From Sthenelais limicola (taxonomy: Eukaryota; Annelida; Polychaeta; Phyllodocida; Sigalionidae), in contig OW804095.1 in NCBI GenBank assembly GCA_942159475.1, forward strand, positions 154,255,145-154,319,144: 64,000 nucleotides of DNA. Direction: 5' to 3'. Both the position numbers and the translations under genes were made by a program. Under the pieces are notes generated by a model that was not told the DNA's origin, made no database searches, and was given only the letters and a program-made list of their open reading frames with translations. Of the stretch, positions 40,003 through 49,161 are shown one piece after another. Every line of letters starts with the position of its first letter. Position 1 is the first letter of the stretch.

Positions 40003-41964
40003 ATGTCAGACCTAAATAGAGCGAGTCAGACGGAACAGTCGGCCGGGGCTACTGGAGGTGCGGGCAGAGGCAGAGGTAGAGGTACAGGTGCTGTACCGAA
40101 GGTCCGAACCGCAGTGCCTAGACCGAGTCCAAGCACAAAGAAAATTACACAAGATGTTTGGGCATTCCGCGATCCTCGCGAAAGATTTTTTTCGGACGAT
40201 ACGGATGAGGGCTCCCCACAGAGGAAAGAGTCTACTCCACCTCTGCAGTCTCAGGTAGAGGCTTGGCGCAAAGCCTATGAGCGGGCGCACAAGTTCAGCT
40301 TGGGCCAGAGAAACCAAGTGGTGATGTTGGAAGATCAGAATGCAGAGCTCCAGAGAACTCTACAAGATTATGCTGAGAGGAGTGATCGTTCAACAGCCAG
40401 GTTAATGGCTGAAAACGAAAAACTCCGGGCCGAAGCTTCTAGAGTCGATGATTTGTCCAGATTAATAAATCAGGCAGATCAGACAACAGAATCTCCAAAG
40501 GCACAGCCAACGTTAGAGCAAGTGGCTGCTATTTTCGGATTGGGGACGGGCACTGGACCCGAGTCCCCGATAGAGAATCCAGCACCCGAAGAAAGTGGCA
40601 ATGTGAGGAATGAAGGACAGGGGGAGTCTTATGTACTTAGGACTCCTGCTTCCTTCGTTAGGGGAGCCGAAAAGAAGGTCCAGATTATGACCCCGGAAAT
40701 TCCCCAAACTTCCTCACCAAACCAGGGAGTAGTCACCCCACCCACTGGTACAGCGGGTAGACCGGGCATAGGAGCTGGCATCTCCACCATTAAGAAACTG
40801 GCGGATAACACTATTGGTTATCCGGGTGGACATGTCACGGATGGAACCTATGTCCGTCATAATGTTGTTGGTAGTGCAGGTGCTGATTCCTCGCGGAGTT
40901 ATGTTCCTGTGGCTCATAGTACAACAATGAGGAGAGAAACATACTCATTCAAAGATAAATCCTTGACACAAGGATTAAGATATGACGGGCCCGAGCCAGC
41001 TGCAAGCTCATTTCATTATGAGTACATGCATGAAGCGGCAAGTCATGTCCCGAAGATGTCTTTCTTGAAGCAATGGGATTCTTCCAAAGACAGTTGGAGC
41101 ATTCATCTGGGAGAGATGAGGGTGATGGCAGAAGCTCAGAATTGGTCAGACGATATTTTCTTGATGTTTCTGAAGTGTACCTGCCGCCGCCAAGTTCAGG
41201 AGCTGGGGGAGTTACCCCCTGGACTGAAACTCCCAGAGTTTGTCCAGCATATGGAGGCAAATTTCGGGGAACACAACTCCCGGAAGAAGGAGGCCATCTT
41301 CTATGCTGCGCGACAAACAATGAATCAGACTAGTCGCAACTTCGCAAATGAAGTTGTGAAGAAAGCCCGAATTGCCTTCGGCAATGTAATAGACTATACC
41401 GGACGCACATTGTGTTTGAAGGTATATCTAGATGGCCTATCCAACGCCAAGGAAGCTTGGTGGATACGACTCCAGGAACCTTATGACTTGGAACAGGCCG
41501 TCCATTGGTCCGAGGTGTTCGAGGGAGCTGATTTGGATGCTGTGAATACTGTATCCATACAGAACACTACCGCTAGTTCAGCGCCGGACTTTTTGGGACC
41601 GCCTGAAGCTGGTGGAGGGCATAAGAGCAAGACCCCGAAGAAGTCTGTCATTGCCCAGATTACTGAGGCATTGCACGCCAGTGATAAAGTGGAGTCAGAA
41701 GAAGAAGACTCTGGCATTGGCGCAATTGTACAGGCCATTCAGTCATGGCAGGCTCACAAGAAACCAACCCCGGATGCCCCGAAAACATCTTATTATGAGA
41801 GGTCTGGGTATAGGGGGAAGAAAGAGTTTCCGAAAACTAAACCCTGCTACTTCTGTGGTGAATTTGGACATAGAATCTCTGAATGTTCAAAGAAGAAGGG
41901 GCTGTTCAAACTCCTTGCAGAATCCGAAGCAAGGACAGCCGCAGCAGGAAATTCGGAAAACTAG
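40003..41964 (+). CDS. gag: Gag polyprotein of Gypsy element 2
   Basis: 653 residues from the ATG at 40003 (AGAAATGT, A at -3), 125 nt after the LTR. The N-terminus has a Gly/Arg-rich run (GRGRGRGTGA). Residues about 85-165 form a predicted coiled coil (LEDQNAELQRTLQDYAE, LMAENEKLRAEA). The middle is a Pro/Ser/Thr-rich linker. Residues about 340-520 look like the capsid helical core (MSFLKQWDSSKDSW onward). A single zinc knuckle, C-x2-C-x4-H-x4-C (CYFCGEFGHRISEC), is at 615-628. The stop TAG (41962-41964) lies between the slip region and the recoding hairpin. Confidence 0.94.
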   Translation: MSDLNRASQTEQSAGATGGAGRGRGRGTGAVPKVRTAVPRPSPSTKKITQDVWAFRDPRERFFSDDTDEGSPQRKESTPPLQSQVEAWRKAYERAHKFSLGQRNQVVMLEDQNAELQRTLQDYAERSDRSTARLMAENEKLRAEASRVDDLSRLINQADQTTESPKAQPTLEQVAAIFGLGTGTGPESPIENPAPEESGNVRNEGQGESYVLRTPASFVRGAEKKVQIMTPEIPQTSSPNQGVVTPPTGTAGRPGIGAGISTIKKLADNTIGYPGGHVTDGTYVRHNVVGSAGADSSRSYVPVAHSTTMRRETYSFKDKSLTQGLRYDGPEPAASSFHYEYMHEAASHVPKMSFLKQWDSSKDSWSIHLGEMRVMAEAQNWSDDIFLMFLKCTCRRQVQELGELPPGLKLPEFVQHMEANFGEHNSRKKEAIFYAARQTMNQTSRNFANEVVKKARIAFGNVIDYTGRTLCLKVYLDGLSNAKEAWWIRLQEPYDLEQAVHWSEVFEGADLDAVNTVSIQNTTASSAPDFLGPPEAGGGHKSKTPKKSVIAQITEALHASDKVESEEEDSGIGAIVQAIQSWQAHKKPTPDAPKTSYYERSGYRGKKEFPKTKPCYFCGEFGHRISECSKKKGLFKLLAESEARTAAAGNSEN

Positions 41965-41996
41965 AAGGGGCCCTCATGAGAAGCGTAGTGAGGGTC
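41955..41996 (+). promoter_or_regulatory. Predicted -1 frameshift signal of element 2 (non-canonical slip site, conserved hairpin)
   Basis: GGAAAAC at 41955-41961 is phased G GAA AAC directly before the gag TAG. A 7-nt spacer follows. Then comes an 8-bp stem, GGCCCTCA (41969-41976) with TGAGGGTC (41989-41996), including one G-U pair. The loop is TGAGAAGCGTAG. The loop matches element 1 at 11 of 12 bases. The heptamer is not a classic X XXY YYZ, so the slip mechanism is less certain than in element 1. Confidence 0.65.
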
Positions 41997-44900
41997 GACG
42001 GCAAGGCGCTTCATAATACCGCAATCCGAGAGGAGTATGAAAGTAGTGTAGGGATCGGGAGTGAAACCCAGGCACCGCTTAGTACGCTCGAAGGAATCCC
42101 AAGTGTGGACGAATCCGAGTCGAAAGGTGGAGAATCTAGATCGTTGCCGGACGGTAAAGCTCTTTCAAAGGTCTGTACTCCTTTGAGAAGTCCGGAGGAT
42201 GACCCTAATATACGATGGGGGGAATCCGGATTCCAAGCTGAGGAAGGGCAGATTTTAATGGTCAAGAAGAACCGTAATAAACCTGCCAAGATTCAGAAGG
42301 TTTCTGTGCTACGGAAGGAAACTCTGGAGATCCCGTCTAAGTTATTAGTTCGGGAGAGATGGTATGCCCCAGTGATGGTAGGTGGGATGAGTGGATTCTT
42401 TTTGGTTGATCCTGGTGCTACTACCAGTTTGATCACTAAGAAGTTCTATGATTCCCTTCCACATCCACCGCCAATGATGCCGGTCCGAACGGTGTGTGCG
42501 ATGGGAGATGGAACACCTATTAACACTTATGGTAGCGTGCTATGTCCGTGGAATATAGGTGGACGGACCTATATGATTACATGTCTCGTTGTCAGTGGTT
42601 TACAAGGCCCTGAGGATGGGATACTCGGTGCAGATTTTTATTATGTGCATCGATGTAGTCTTGATTGGTCAGGATTACTTTACTTGGATAACTACGGTCA
42701 TTCCGTGAGTTGTAAACTCTGGAAGAGACAAGGTAGTAGTAAAGAAAAGTCCTCCGTGAAGGCGGTGCAGGTCGGAAATTCACTTGCAGGTATAGAGGTG
42801 ACACTCAAAAGAGGTGTAACCCTTGTACCCGGCAAAGTGACTCTGGCCGAATTAAACATTCACGGTGGCTCAGACACATCGGATGGATTGATGTTCGAGC
42901 CAGACCAAAAATTACTAAGTGACTATGCCTTGGGAAGCTTGAATACATACGTATCAGGTGACGGGAAACCGGCTGTGGTGGCATTTAGTAATCCGTCCGG
43001 GCGAGCTATTAAGCTCGGAAAGAGAAGAATGGTAGGCAGATTGTATAGTGTGACTTTACTTTCACAAGATTCAGTCATGTCTGGGGAAGAGGATGACGGT
43101 GTGATCGAAGAGGTAATCATCAACTCAATACAGGTTATGGAATCACCTGTGGCGGATGATGATTTGATCTCACCTGAAATGCCCGAGAAAATGCCCCCCA
43201 CTGTGTGTCCGCTGGCTAAGTTAATATCGGACTCAGACCTGCGGGATCAAAAAGAAATTAAAAGTGCAACAGATCTACTGAAAGAATATCAGGACTGTTT
43301 CTCCATCCCAGGATCCGGGAAACTACTGGGATGTACACATAAAGTCCGACACGCTATTAATACGGGTGACGCAGCCCCTATTAAGCAAGCGTATCGTCGG
43401 ATACCAGTGGCAAAGAGAGACAAGGCCGAAGCAGAGATCTGGAAAATGTACAAAGAAGGCCGGATCGAACATAGCAGCAGTCCTTGGGGTGCTCCTATAG
43501 TTATGGTGGCCAAGAAAGATGGGACCCAGAGGTTTTGTGTCGACTATCGTCAGCTAAATGCAGTGACCATAAAAGATAGTTTTCCATTACCTCGGATAGA
43601 TGAGTGTGTAGAAGCCCTTGGAGGAAACAAGTGGTTCTGCACCCTAGATCTAGAGAGTGGATATTGGCAGGTAGCCATGGATGAGGAAAGTAAACACAAA
43701 ACTGCTTTTCTGTCCACTGTGGGCTTATTCCAATTCAAAGTTATGGCTTTCGGATTGTGTAATGCCCCGGCTACTTTCCAACGCATGATGGATCAGATGT
43801 TAGATGGACTCAGATGGAAGTCCTGTCTGGTCTATTTGGACGATATTGTGGTTTTCGGAGAGACTTATGAGCAGTGTCAAAGTAACCTCAGACTCGTCCT
43901 AGACCGAATCCGAGACTATGGTCTAAAACTAAAACCGAAGAAATGTGATTTCTTTCGGCAAAGAGTGGAATATTTGGGAAGAATTGTATCTCCGGATGGC
44001 ATTCAAGCTGATCCGAAGAAGGTACAAAAGGTCAAGGACTGGCCTATTCCCAAGAACGCCAGAGAGGTGAGGCAATTCCTTGGTTTTGCTTCTTATTACC
44101 GAGAATTTCAAAAGGATTTCGGAATAATAGCAGCCCCTCTGCAAGATGTAGTGACCGCGGCAGGGAAAGAGAAGCGCTATAGCAAGCCTATAGTGTGGAC
44201 GCCACGGTGTGACGATGCCTTTAGCAAGCTGAAAGAAGCCCTAGTAACTTCTCCAGTGTTGGGATTTCCCCGAAAGGTGGGAGACTTCATTCTGGACACG
44301 GATGCTAGCGGTTTCGGGATGGCTGGGATCTTGTCTCAGATCCAGGATGGGAGAGAAGTGGTATTGAGCTATGCTAGCAATAGTTTTTCTAAATCACAGA
44401 AGAATTATTGTGCTACCAAACGCGAGCTCTTAGCCGTTCTGACCTATCTGAAAAAGTTTCGACATTACCTATTGGGAAATCGGAACTTTGTGGTTCGGAC
44501 AGATCATGCATCCTTACGTTGGTTGCTAAACTTTAAGGATCCAACTGATATGCTCGCGCGGTGGTTATTGACGCTGCAAGAGTATGGTCTGGATCAGAAT
44601 ATGATTGTCCATCGTGCTGGAAAGAAGCATGAAAATGCTGACGCGTTATCACGACTTCCCACTCGGAAATGTGGAAGACTAGATTGCTCGGATTGTGGCA
44701 TTCATGATGCTGTGGCTGCCCCCACTACTGTGGCTTTAGGCACACAGGAGCAAGTGTTGCGGGAGGCTCAGCAGGAAGATCCACTCATCAAAAGATTACT
44801 GGCTATTGTTGCGGGTACAGAGGATGTCCCTAGCAGAGAAGATCTAGCTGGAGAATCCAATGAATTCCGTACATTTGTCCAGCATCTGGGTAATATGGAA

Positions 44901-46613
44901 ATGAGAGAGGGTGTGCTATGTCTGGGTTGGACAAGACTAGCCACAGGAAGGAAGTATTGGAGGAAACTCATTCCTGCCTCTTTGAGAAAGGAAATATTCC
45001 AAGGGATGCATGGTCCGAAGATCTCGGGTCATTTCGGTACATTTAAAAATTCTTGGTCAGCTAAAATGAAATATTACTGGCCAGGGATGAGGTACGATTT
45101 GAAACGATGGATCCGGGCCTGTCCGGAATGTAGTATGAGGAAATCCAGACAAGGGGGAGGGACTTCCCTCCTTAAGAAAGAAAAACATGGGGATAGGTGG
45201 AATCGGATAGGATTGGACATCTTGGGACCTCTTCGGACAACTCCCAGGGGAAACAATTATATCATGGTGGTAACGGATCATTTTTCGAAATGGGCCGAAG
45301 CCTACCCCATGGCAGATCACACTGCAGAGAGTTGTGCAGATGTACTCTTCAGAGAATGGATCCTACGATTCGGGTGCCCTGTTGCTTTGCAAACCGATGG
45401 AGCTCCCGAGTTTAGGTCTCTGCTCTTAAGATCCTTGTTAGAAATGTTGGGGGTTGAGAAATTAATTACTCTTCCCTACAGACCCATGAGCAATGGTCAA
45501 AGCGAGAGACTCAATCGTGTCCTCGTGGAACAATTGTCATGTCTAACAGATGGAACTGAAGATAACTGGGATATATTAGCGCCCTGTATTGCTCATGCTT
45601 ATCGGGCCACGGTACATGCCAGTACACTCTGTACTCCGAATTCTGTAGTCTTCGGGACAGAGCTGGTGGCACCAATGGATTTAGTCTATGGTGTGACACC
45701 AGGGGAACTGGATTTCCCATGCAAAGTGGGATATGTGGAGCACTTGAGACAGTGTATGAGAAAGGGGCACCAGCACGTGAGAAATAATCTCGGAATTTCT
45801 GCAGTCCATCAGAAAAGGGATTATGACAAACGTTCTCGTCCTCCGAGATTCCAAGTGGGGGAGGTAGTATACCGATTCTGTCCCCCAAAGGCCTCTAAAA
45901 AGATCGGACCCAAATGGGATGGGCCTTATGTCATCAAAAGATTCATAGGAGGTACCACCTGTGAATTAGAAACCTCGGAAGGTCTGATGAGATATCATAT
46001 AGACTACTTGAAGCCAGCCTTTGACGAAAATGGACCCATACAGGCAGCGAACCTGCATCGGGCGTCCGAATTCCAGAAGCAGGCTAAAACAGGTAGAGAT
46101 ATTCTCCGACTTATCGATGGGAAAGTAGTAGCTGGGAAAGATTGTATAGTTCCTGCGGCAAAAGCTAAAATAACTATAGGGGCCAAGCCGAGAGGCAGGC
46201 CCCGAAAAGTTAAACCAGCAGGACAAGAGAAGCCTGTCCGAAAGAGGGGTAGGAAGACAAAGAAAGCGGATACTGTAAAAACTACAGCTCCTGTGTCAAC
46301 TATTCCTCCTCCTGTGACAGAGAAAGGCCGAGGCAAATTGAAAAAGAATGCAGTAGTGCCTCAACCTGTTATACAGGAGAAGAAAAAGACGAGGGCTAGA
46401 AGGAAACCGGGAAGACCTAGGAAAACAGTAGTGCCGGATAAACCCGAAGCTCCAACAACTCCGAAAAAAAGAGTTGGGAGGCCTAGGAAGTTACCAGGCG
46501 CTGCTGTTCCACCAATCTTACCGGGTGGTAGACGGACAAGAAAGATCTGCCTTCTCGGCATGACACCCAAGAACTGGTCCGGGCAGTTGACGTTAACGTT
46601 GAAGCTGCCCTGA
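41958..46613 (+). CDS. pol: Pol polyprotein of Gypsy element 2
   Basis: The frame is open from before 41883. An ATG there is internal to gag, so entry by -1 frameshift near 41955 is likelier. Numbering below is from 41883. The protease is at about 165-280 with VDPGATTSL: the catalytic Asp176 is followed by Pro, where Thr or Ser is expected. RT: FCVDYRQLN and YLDD at 651-654. RNase H: LDTDASG (Asp805), KRELLAV, RTDHASL. Integrase: zinc H1043-x6-H1050-x29-C1080-x2-C1083, catalytic D1112, D1172 and E1208 with 35 residues between the last two, then a GPY motif (GPYVI). The tail has three AT-hook-like motifs (PRGRPRK, KPGRPRK, RVGRPRK). No frameshift or stop anywhere. Confidence 0.95.
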   Translation, partial: KLEGALMRSVVRVDGKALHNTAIREEYESSVGIGSETQAPLSTLEGIPSVDESESKGGESRSLPDGKALSKVCTPLRSPEDDPNIRWGESGFQAEEGQILMVKKNRNKPAKIQKVSVLRKETLEIPSKLLVRERWYAPVMVGGMSGFFLVDPGATTSLITKKFYDSLPHPPPMMPVRTVCAMGDGTPINTYGSVLCPWNIGGRTYMITCLVVSGLQGPEDGILGADFYYVHRCSLDWSGLLYLDNYGHSVSCKLWKRQGSSKEKSSVKAVQVGNSLAGIEVTLKRGVTLVPGKVTLAELNIHGGSDTSDGLMFEPDQKLLSDYALGSLNTYVSGDGKPAVVAFSNPSGRAIKLGKRRMVGRLYSVTLLSQDSVMSGEEDDGVIEEVIINSIQVMESPVADDDLISPEMPEKMPPTVCPLAKLISDSDLRDQKEIKSATDLLKEYQDCFSIPGSGKLLGCTHKVRHAINTGDAAPIKQAYRRIPVAKRDKAEAEIWKMYKEGRIEHSSSPWGAPIVMVAKKDGTQRFCVDYRQLNAVTIKDSFPLPRIDECVEALGGNKWFCTLDLESGYWQVAMDEESKHKTAFLSTVGLFQFKVMAFGLCNAPATFQRMMDQMLDGLRWKSCLVYLDDIVVFGETYEQCQSNLRLVLDRIRDYGLKLKPKKCDFFRQRVEYLGRIVSPDGIQADPKKVQKVKDWPIPKNAREVRQFLGFASYYREFQKDFGIIAAPLQDVVTAAGKEKRYSKPIVWTPRCDDAFSKLKEALVTSPVLGFPRKVGDFILDTDASGFGMAGILSQIQDGREVVLSYASNSFSKSQKNYCATKRELLAVLTYLKKFRHYLLGNRNFVVRTDHASLRWLLNFKDPTDMLARWLLTLQEYGLDQNMIVHRAGKKHENADALSRLPTRKCGRLDCSDCGIHDAVAAPTTVALGTQEQVLREAQQEDPLIKRLLAIVAGTEDVPSREDLAGESNEFRTFVQHLGNMEMREGVLCLGWTRLATGRKYWRKLIPASLRKEIFQGMHGPKISGHFGTFKNSWSAKMKYYWPGMRYDLKRWIRACPECSMRKSRQGGGTSLLKKEKHGDRWNRIGLDILGPLRTTPRGNNYIMVVTDHFSKWAEAYPMADHTAESCADVLFREWILRFGCPVALQTDGAPEFRSLLLRSLLEMLGVEKLITLPYRPMSNGQSERLNRVLVEQLSCLTDGTEDNWDILAPCIAHAYRATVHASTLCTPNSVVFGTELVAPMDLVYGVTPGELDFPCKVGYVEHLRQCMRKGHQHVRNNLGISAVHQKRDYDKRSRPPRFQVGEVVYRFCPPKASKKIGPKWDGPYVIKRFIGGTTCELETSEGLMRYHIDYLKPAFDENGPIQAANLHRASEFQKQAKTGRDILRLIDGKVVAGKDCIVPAAKAKITIGAKPRGRPRKVKPAGQEKPVRKRGRKTKKADTVKTTAPVSTIPPPVTEKGRGKLKKNAVVPQPVIQEKKKTRARRKPGRPRKTVVPDKPEAPTTPKKRVGRPRKLPGAAVPPILPGGRRTRKICLLGMTPKNWSGQLTLTLKLP

Positions 46614-47437
46614 CGGATCTAGAGAAGGCAGCCATAGCTCTAAGCGAGGGGGTACGTCGGTCAATTGCTTCGTTGACCACGCCCCTTCAACGTTTGGAGA
46701 CTGTGGAGAGTAGGATTGATGAGGTCGCCAACCTCCGAGAGGAGAACAACCAACAGGCGGTCATCATCAAGACCCAGCGCGCGTCCCTAGCCCAGAAGGA
46801 CAATCAAATCCGCGATTTGATGGAGGCTAACGCGCGGCTGAGGTCAAGGTTGGAGTCCGCGGAGTCCAGTTCTCCGCCGGAGCAGGACCCAACAGAGAGT
46901 GTGGGAGTCACAGATCCATCTGCCCCCACTCTACATGTGGATGGTGGTCAGGCTGGGGCGATCCAGGTCAATGCCCTCCAACTGGATGTACTATCACAGT
47001 TGTTGGGACAGATCGGGAAACTCCCCCAGATGGCCCAGATGGGTGTTAAAACACCTAGCCATCCTTCAGCATCCCCCTTTCGGATGATTGTGTCCCCCGA
47101 GACTTCTCGGACGGTTCCCACTGCTGCTGCTGGATCCGCAGCTCAAGCTGCAAGGCAGCAGCAAACGCAGAGGTCCGCGCCCCGACAACGCTCACAGAGC
47201 AGGGCCCGGACTTGGCTAGAGGGAAGCGGTCTGGGACAGGGAGGAGTGGGAGCATCAGATCTCGGAATCCACCAATTGTTTGGACCCGAGAAAGTGATCT
47301 CCCCTCTAAAGTCGTCGCCCGGCTCTGGTATGCAGGCACCCCCCACTCCTGGAACCAAAACTGGCCACAGTGACGTGGAGGATGATGCCGACATGGACAT
47401 GGAGCAGGACGACGAGAAGGACCCTCATCGCCAGTGA
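46532..47437 (+). CDS. Third ORF of Gypsy element 2 (coiled-coil, acidic tail; no ATG start)
   Basis: Open from 46532 to TGA at 47435-47437, about 301 codons, overlapping the end of pol by 82 nt in its -1 frame. No ATG opens it. The first usual alternative start, a TTG at 46673, is inside apparently coding sequence (VNVEAALTDLEKAAIALSEG precedes it). A pol-ORF3 frameshift or a spliced mRNA is therefore likely. There is a predicted coiled coil (LREENNQQAVI, LMEANARLRSRLESAE), then a Pro/Ser linker, a hydrophobic LQLDVLSQLLGQI segment, an Ala/Gln-rich stretch, and an acidic end (DVEDDADMDMEQDD). No signal peptide or membrane helix. It occupies the env position but is not env. The coiled coil resembles the Gag N-terminal one in style. 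Confidence 0.7.
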   Translation, partial: TDKKDLPSRHDTQELVRAVDVNVEAALTDLEKAAIALSEGVRRSIASLTTPLQRLETVESRIDEVANLREENNQQAVIIKTQRASLAQKDNQIRDLMEANARLRSRLESAESSSPPEQDPTESVGVTDPSAPTLHVDGGQAGAIQVNALQLDVLSQLLGQIGKLPQMAQMGVKTPSHPSASPFRMIVSPETSRTVPTAAAGSAAQAARQQQTQRSAPRQRSQSRARTWLEGSGLGQGGVGASDLGIHQLFGPEKVISPLKSSPGSGMQAPPTPGTKTGHSDVEDDADMDMEQDDEKDPHRQ

Positions 47438-47953
47438 AGGAGGATGACCATAGGACGGACCAGACGACAACACGGATCGCCCACGAATGATGCTCGGACT
47501 CGGAATGGAACGACCTGTGTGGATGATGATGACTGGACTGATTTATGGACTTGGAAATGGATATGGACACACTCGGATTGACTCAAAGATGAATCGGACT
47601 ACCCACGGATATTAACCACTGGAACTAAAGTAATGAAGTAATGAACTTTTCTCTCTTATTTGTTATACTACAGAATGTAGTAGTGAGATTTATTTTTCTC
47701 ACAGAGAGCCGGAGGAATTTTTTTTACTTTTTCGCCATTTACACGGATCATTTTTATCTTTCCACTTGTATCAGTAGTGAGGACACTAAATGCTCCTGCT
47801 TGTACTTGTCTATGATCTTTTATTATTGTGTTGAGTGACTTTTGTGTTTACTCGTGGTGATTTGTATTATTTTTCCTCTTTTCATATGCTTTATTGTTCT
47901 ATTACCCGATTTTTAAACAATGTTTTAAACTCTTTAAAAGAAAGAGGGGGTAT
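47438..47953 (+). promoter_or_regulatory. 3' untranslated region and polypurine tract of element 2
   Basis: About 500 nt without an open frame. The purine run AAAAGAAAGAGGGGG (47936-47950) ends 3 nt before the 3' LTR and is the likely plus-strand primer. Confidence 0.75.
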
Positions 47954-48317
47954 TGTAGTGGTCGTGTGTTTTATGGGTTTCGGAATAGTGCAGTCCGGGA
48001 GTCCGAGACTGTCCGCTGGTTGATTCCAGTCCTTTCGGACTGACGCCAGAGGGCAGTCAAGGGCTCTCGGATCTATCCGAAGCACAGACCCTGGAAGAGT
48101 GGTCTGTAGCTTATTTACTATTATTTGTATTCATCACTTTATATTGTGTCTTTTCCTTGTATATTGTCATTTTATACTATTTCCTGTTGTATATGTTCCC
48201 TTTCTGGCTGGTCCAGAAAGGTTGGTCTAAGGTTGTGAGGTAATAAAACCAGAGTATGAGAGTAATTCTTGTTCCGTTTTATTCCTAAGCTAAGAGTCCC
48301 GAACCGAGTTCACTACA
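47954..48317 (+). repeat. 3' LTR of Gypsy element 2
   Basis: 364 bp with a single difference from the 5' LTR. AATAAA at 48242-48247. Followed by the CTAT duplication. Confidence 0.97.
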
Positions 48318-49161
48318 CTATTATAATATTATGTCAATAGTTTAATATCTAATAAAATGCTACAGGATGTGATGAGAACAGCACTCTGTGTAATTCATAT
48401 CCTGAATTAAATACTTTTTTCAGATCACAATAATTCATTACTAAAATCTATTCAGTTCTGACTATTAGGTATGTACTATTACTTTTATTGTCATAATTTA
48501 AAGAATTAATGTTTCGATCAGTACTTGGTTATTTTCAAATATTTGGGGTATATTAGACCTAGGTTTAGTTTCCCCCTTTGGGGTACTTTGCACCTGGTGG
48601 GGGTACATTTGACCTACATACATCACAAGTATAGAGGGAGAGGATGTAGGGGAAGGGAGAGAGGGGAGGGGGTAGCTAGGGGGTGAAAGAGGCGAGGGGG
48701 AGCATAAGGAAGGGGGGGGTAAATCGGAGATGGGGTTGCAAGAGAAAAACAGGTATGAGAGACAGAGAAGAGGAGGGCCATTTCTCACCAACATGTCTGC
48801 CACCCTAGTCACACCACACCACCACACCACCACATGTACACCACCACACCACCACACCACCACACCACCACACTGCACCATTTAAGAGTAATTAAGTTTG
48901 CCTTCACTGATGAGAGGAATAAGCTGCAATAATTGTCATCTATTAAAGCCAGCCCTGGGTGATGGCTATAATACAAGTGATACATTACACGCCTCCCACA
49001 TCACACCTCCATATACCATCTACTGACAGACACAATCACAATCTTCACTTGGAATAGAGAAGTTGTAGGGAATTAATCAGATGGAAATGATGTATGAATG
49101 AGTGTGTGAATTAATCGTCACAATAGTGCAGGCCTGGTTATACAGTTCCCTCACATTGTCC
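48318..49161. other. Non-coding flank with CACCAC microsatellite
   Basis: 48811-48876 is a (CACCACAC)n-type repeat. 48620-48720 is GGGGAGGG-rich. No gene. Confidence 0.6.

Larger units (their letters stand above)
39514..48317 (+). mobile_element. Ty3/Gypsy LTR retrotransposon, element 2 (young, near-complete)
   Basis: 364-bp LTRs (39514-39877, 47954-48317) differ at one base (39540 C, 47980 T). CTAT flanks both ends (39510-39513, 48318-48321). The order is PBS (tRNA-His type), gag, -1 pol, third ORF, PPT. Gag and pol have no breaks. The element is related to element 1, with shared PBS, terminal TGTAGTG/CACTACA, recoding hairpin and AT-hook tail, but is clearly a different family. Its only suspicious residue is in the protease active site. 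Confidence 0.97.

Noticed and set aside
46673..47437. ORF3 of element 2 starting at 46673
   Set aside because: That codon is TTG, and plausible coding sequence continues upstream to 46532. The true start is unknown.
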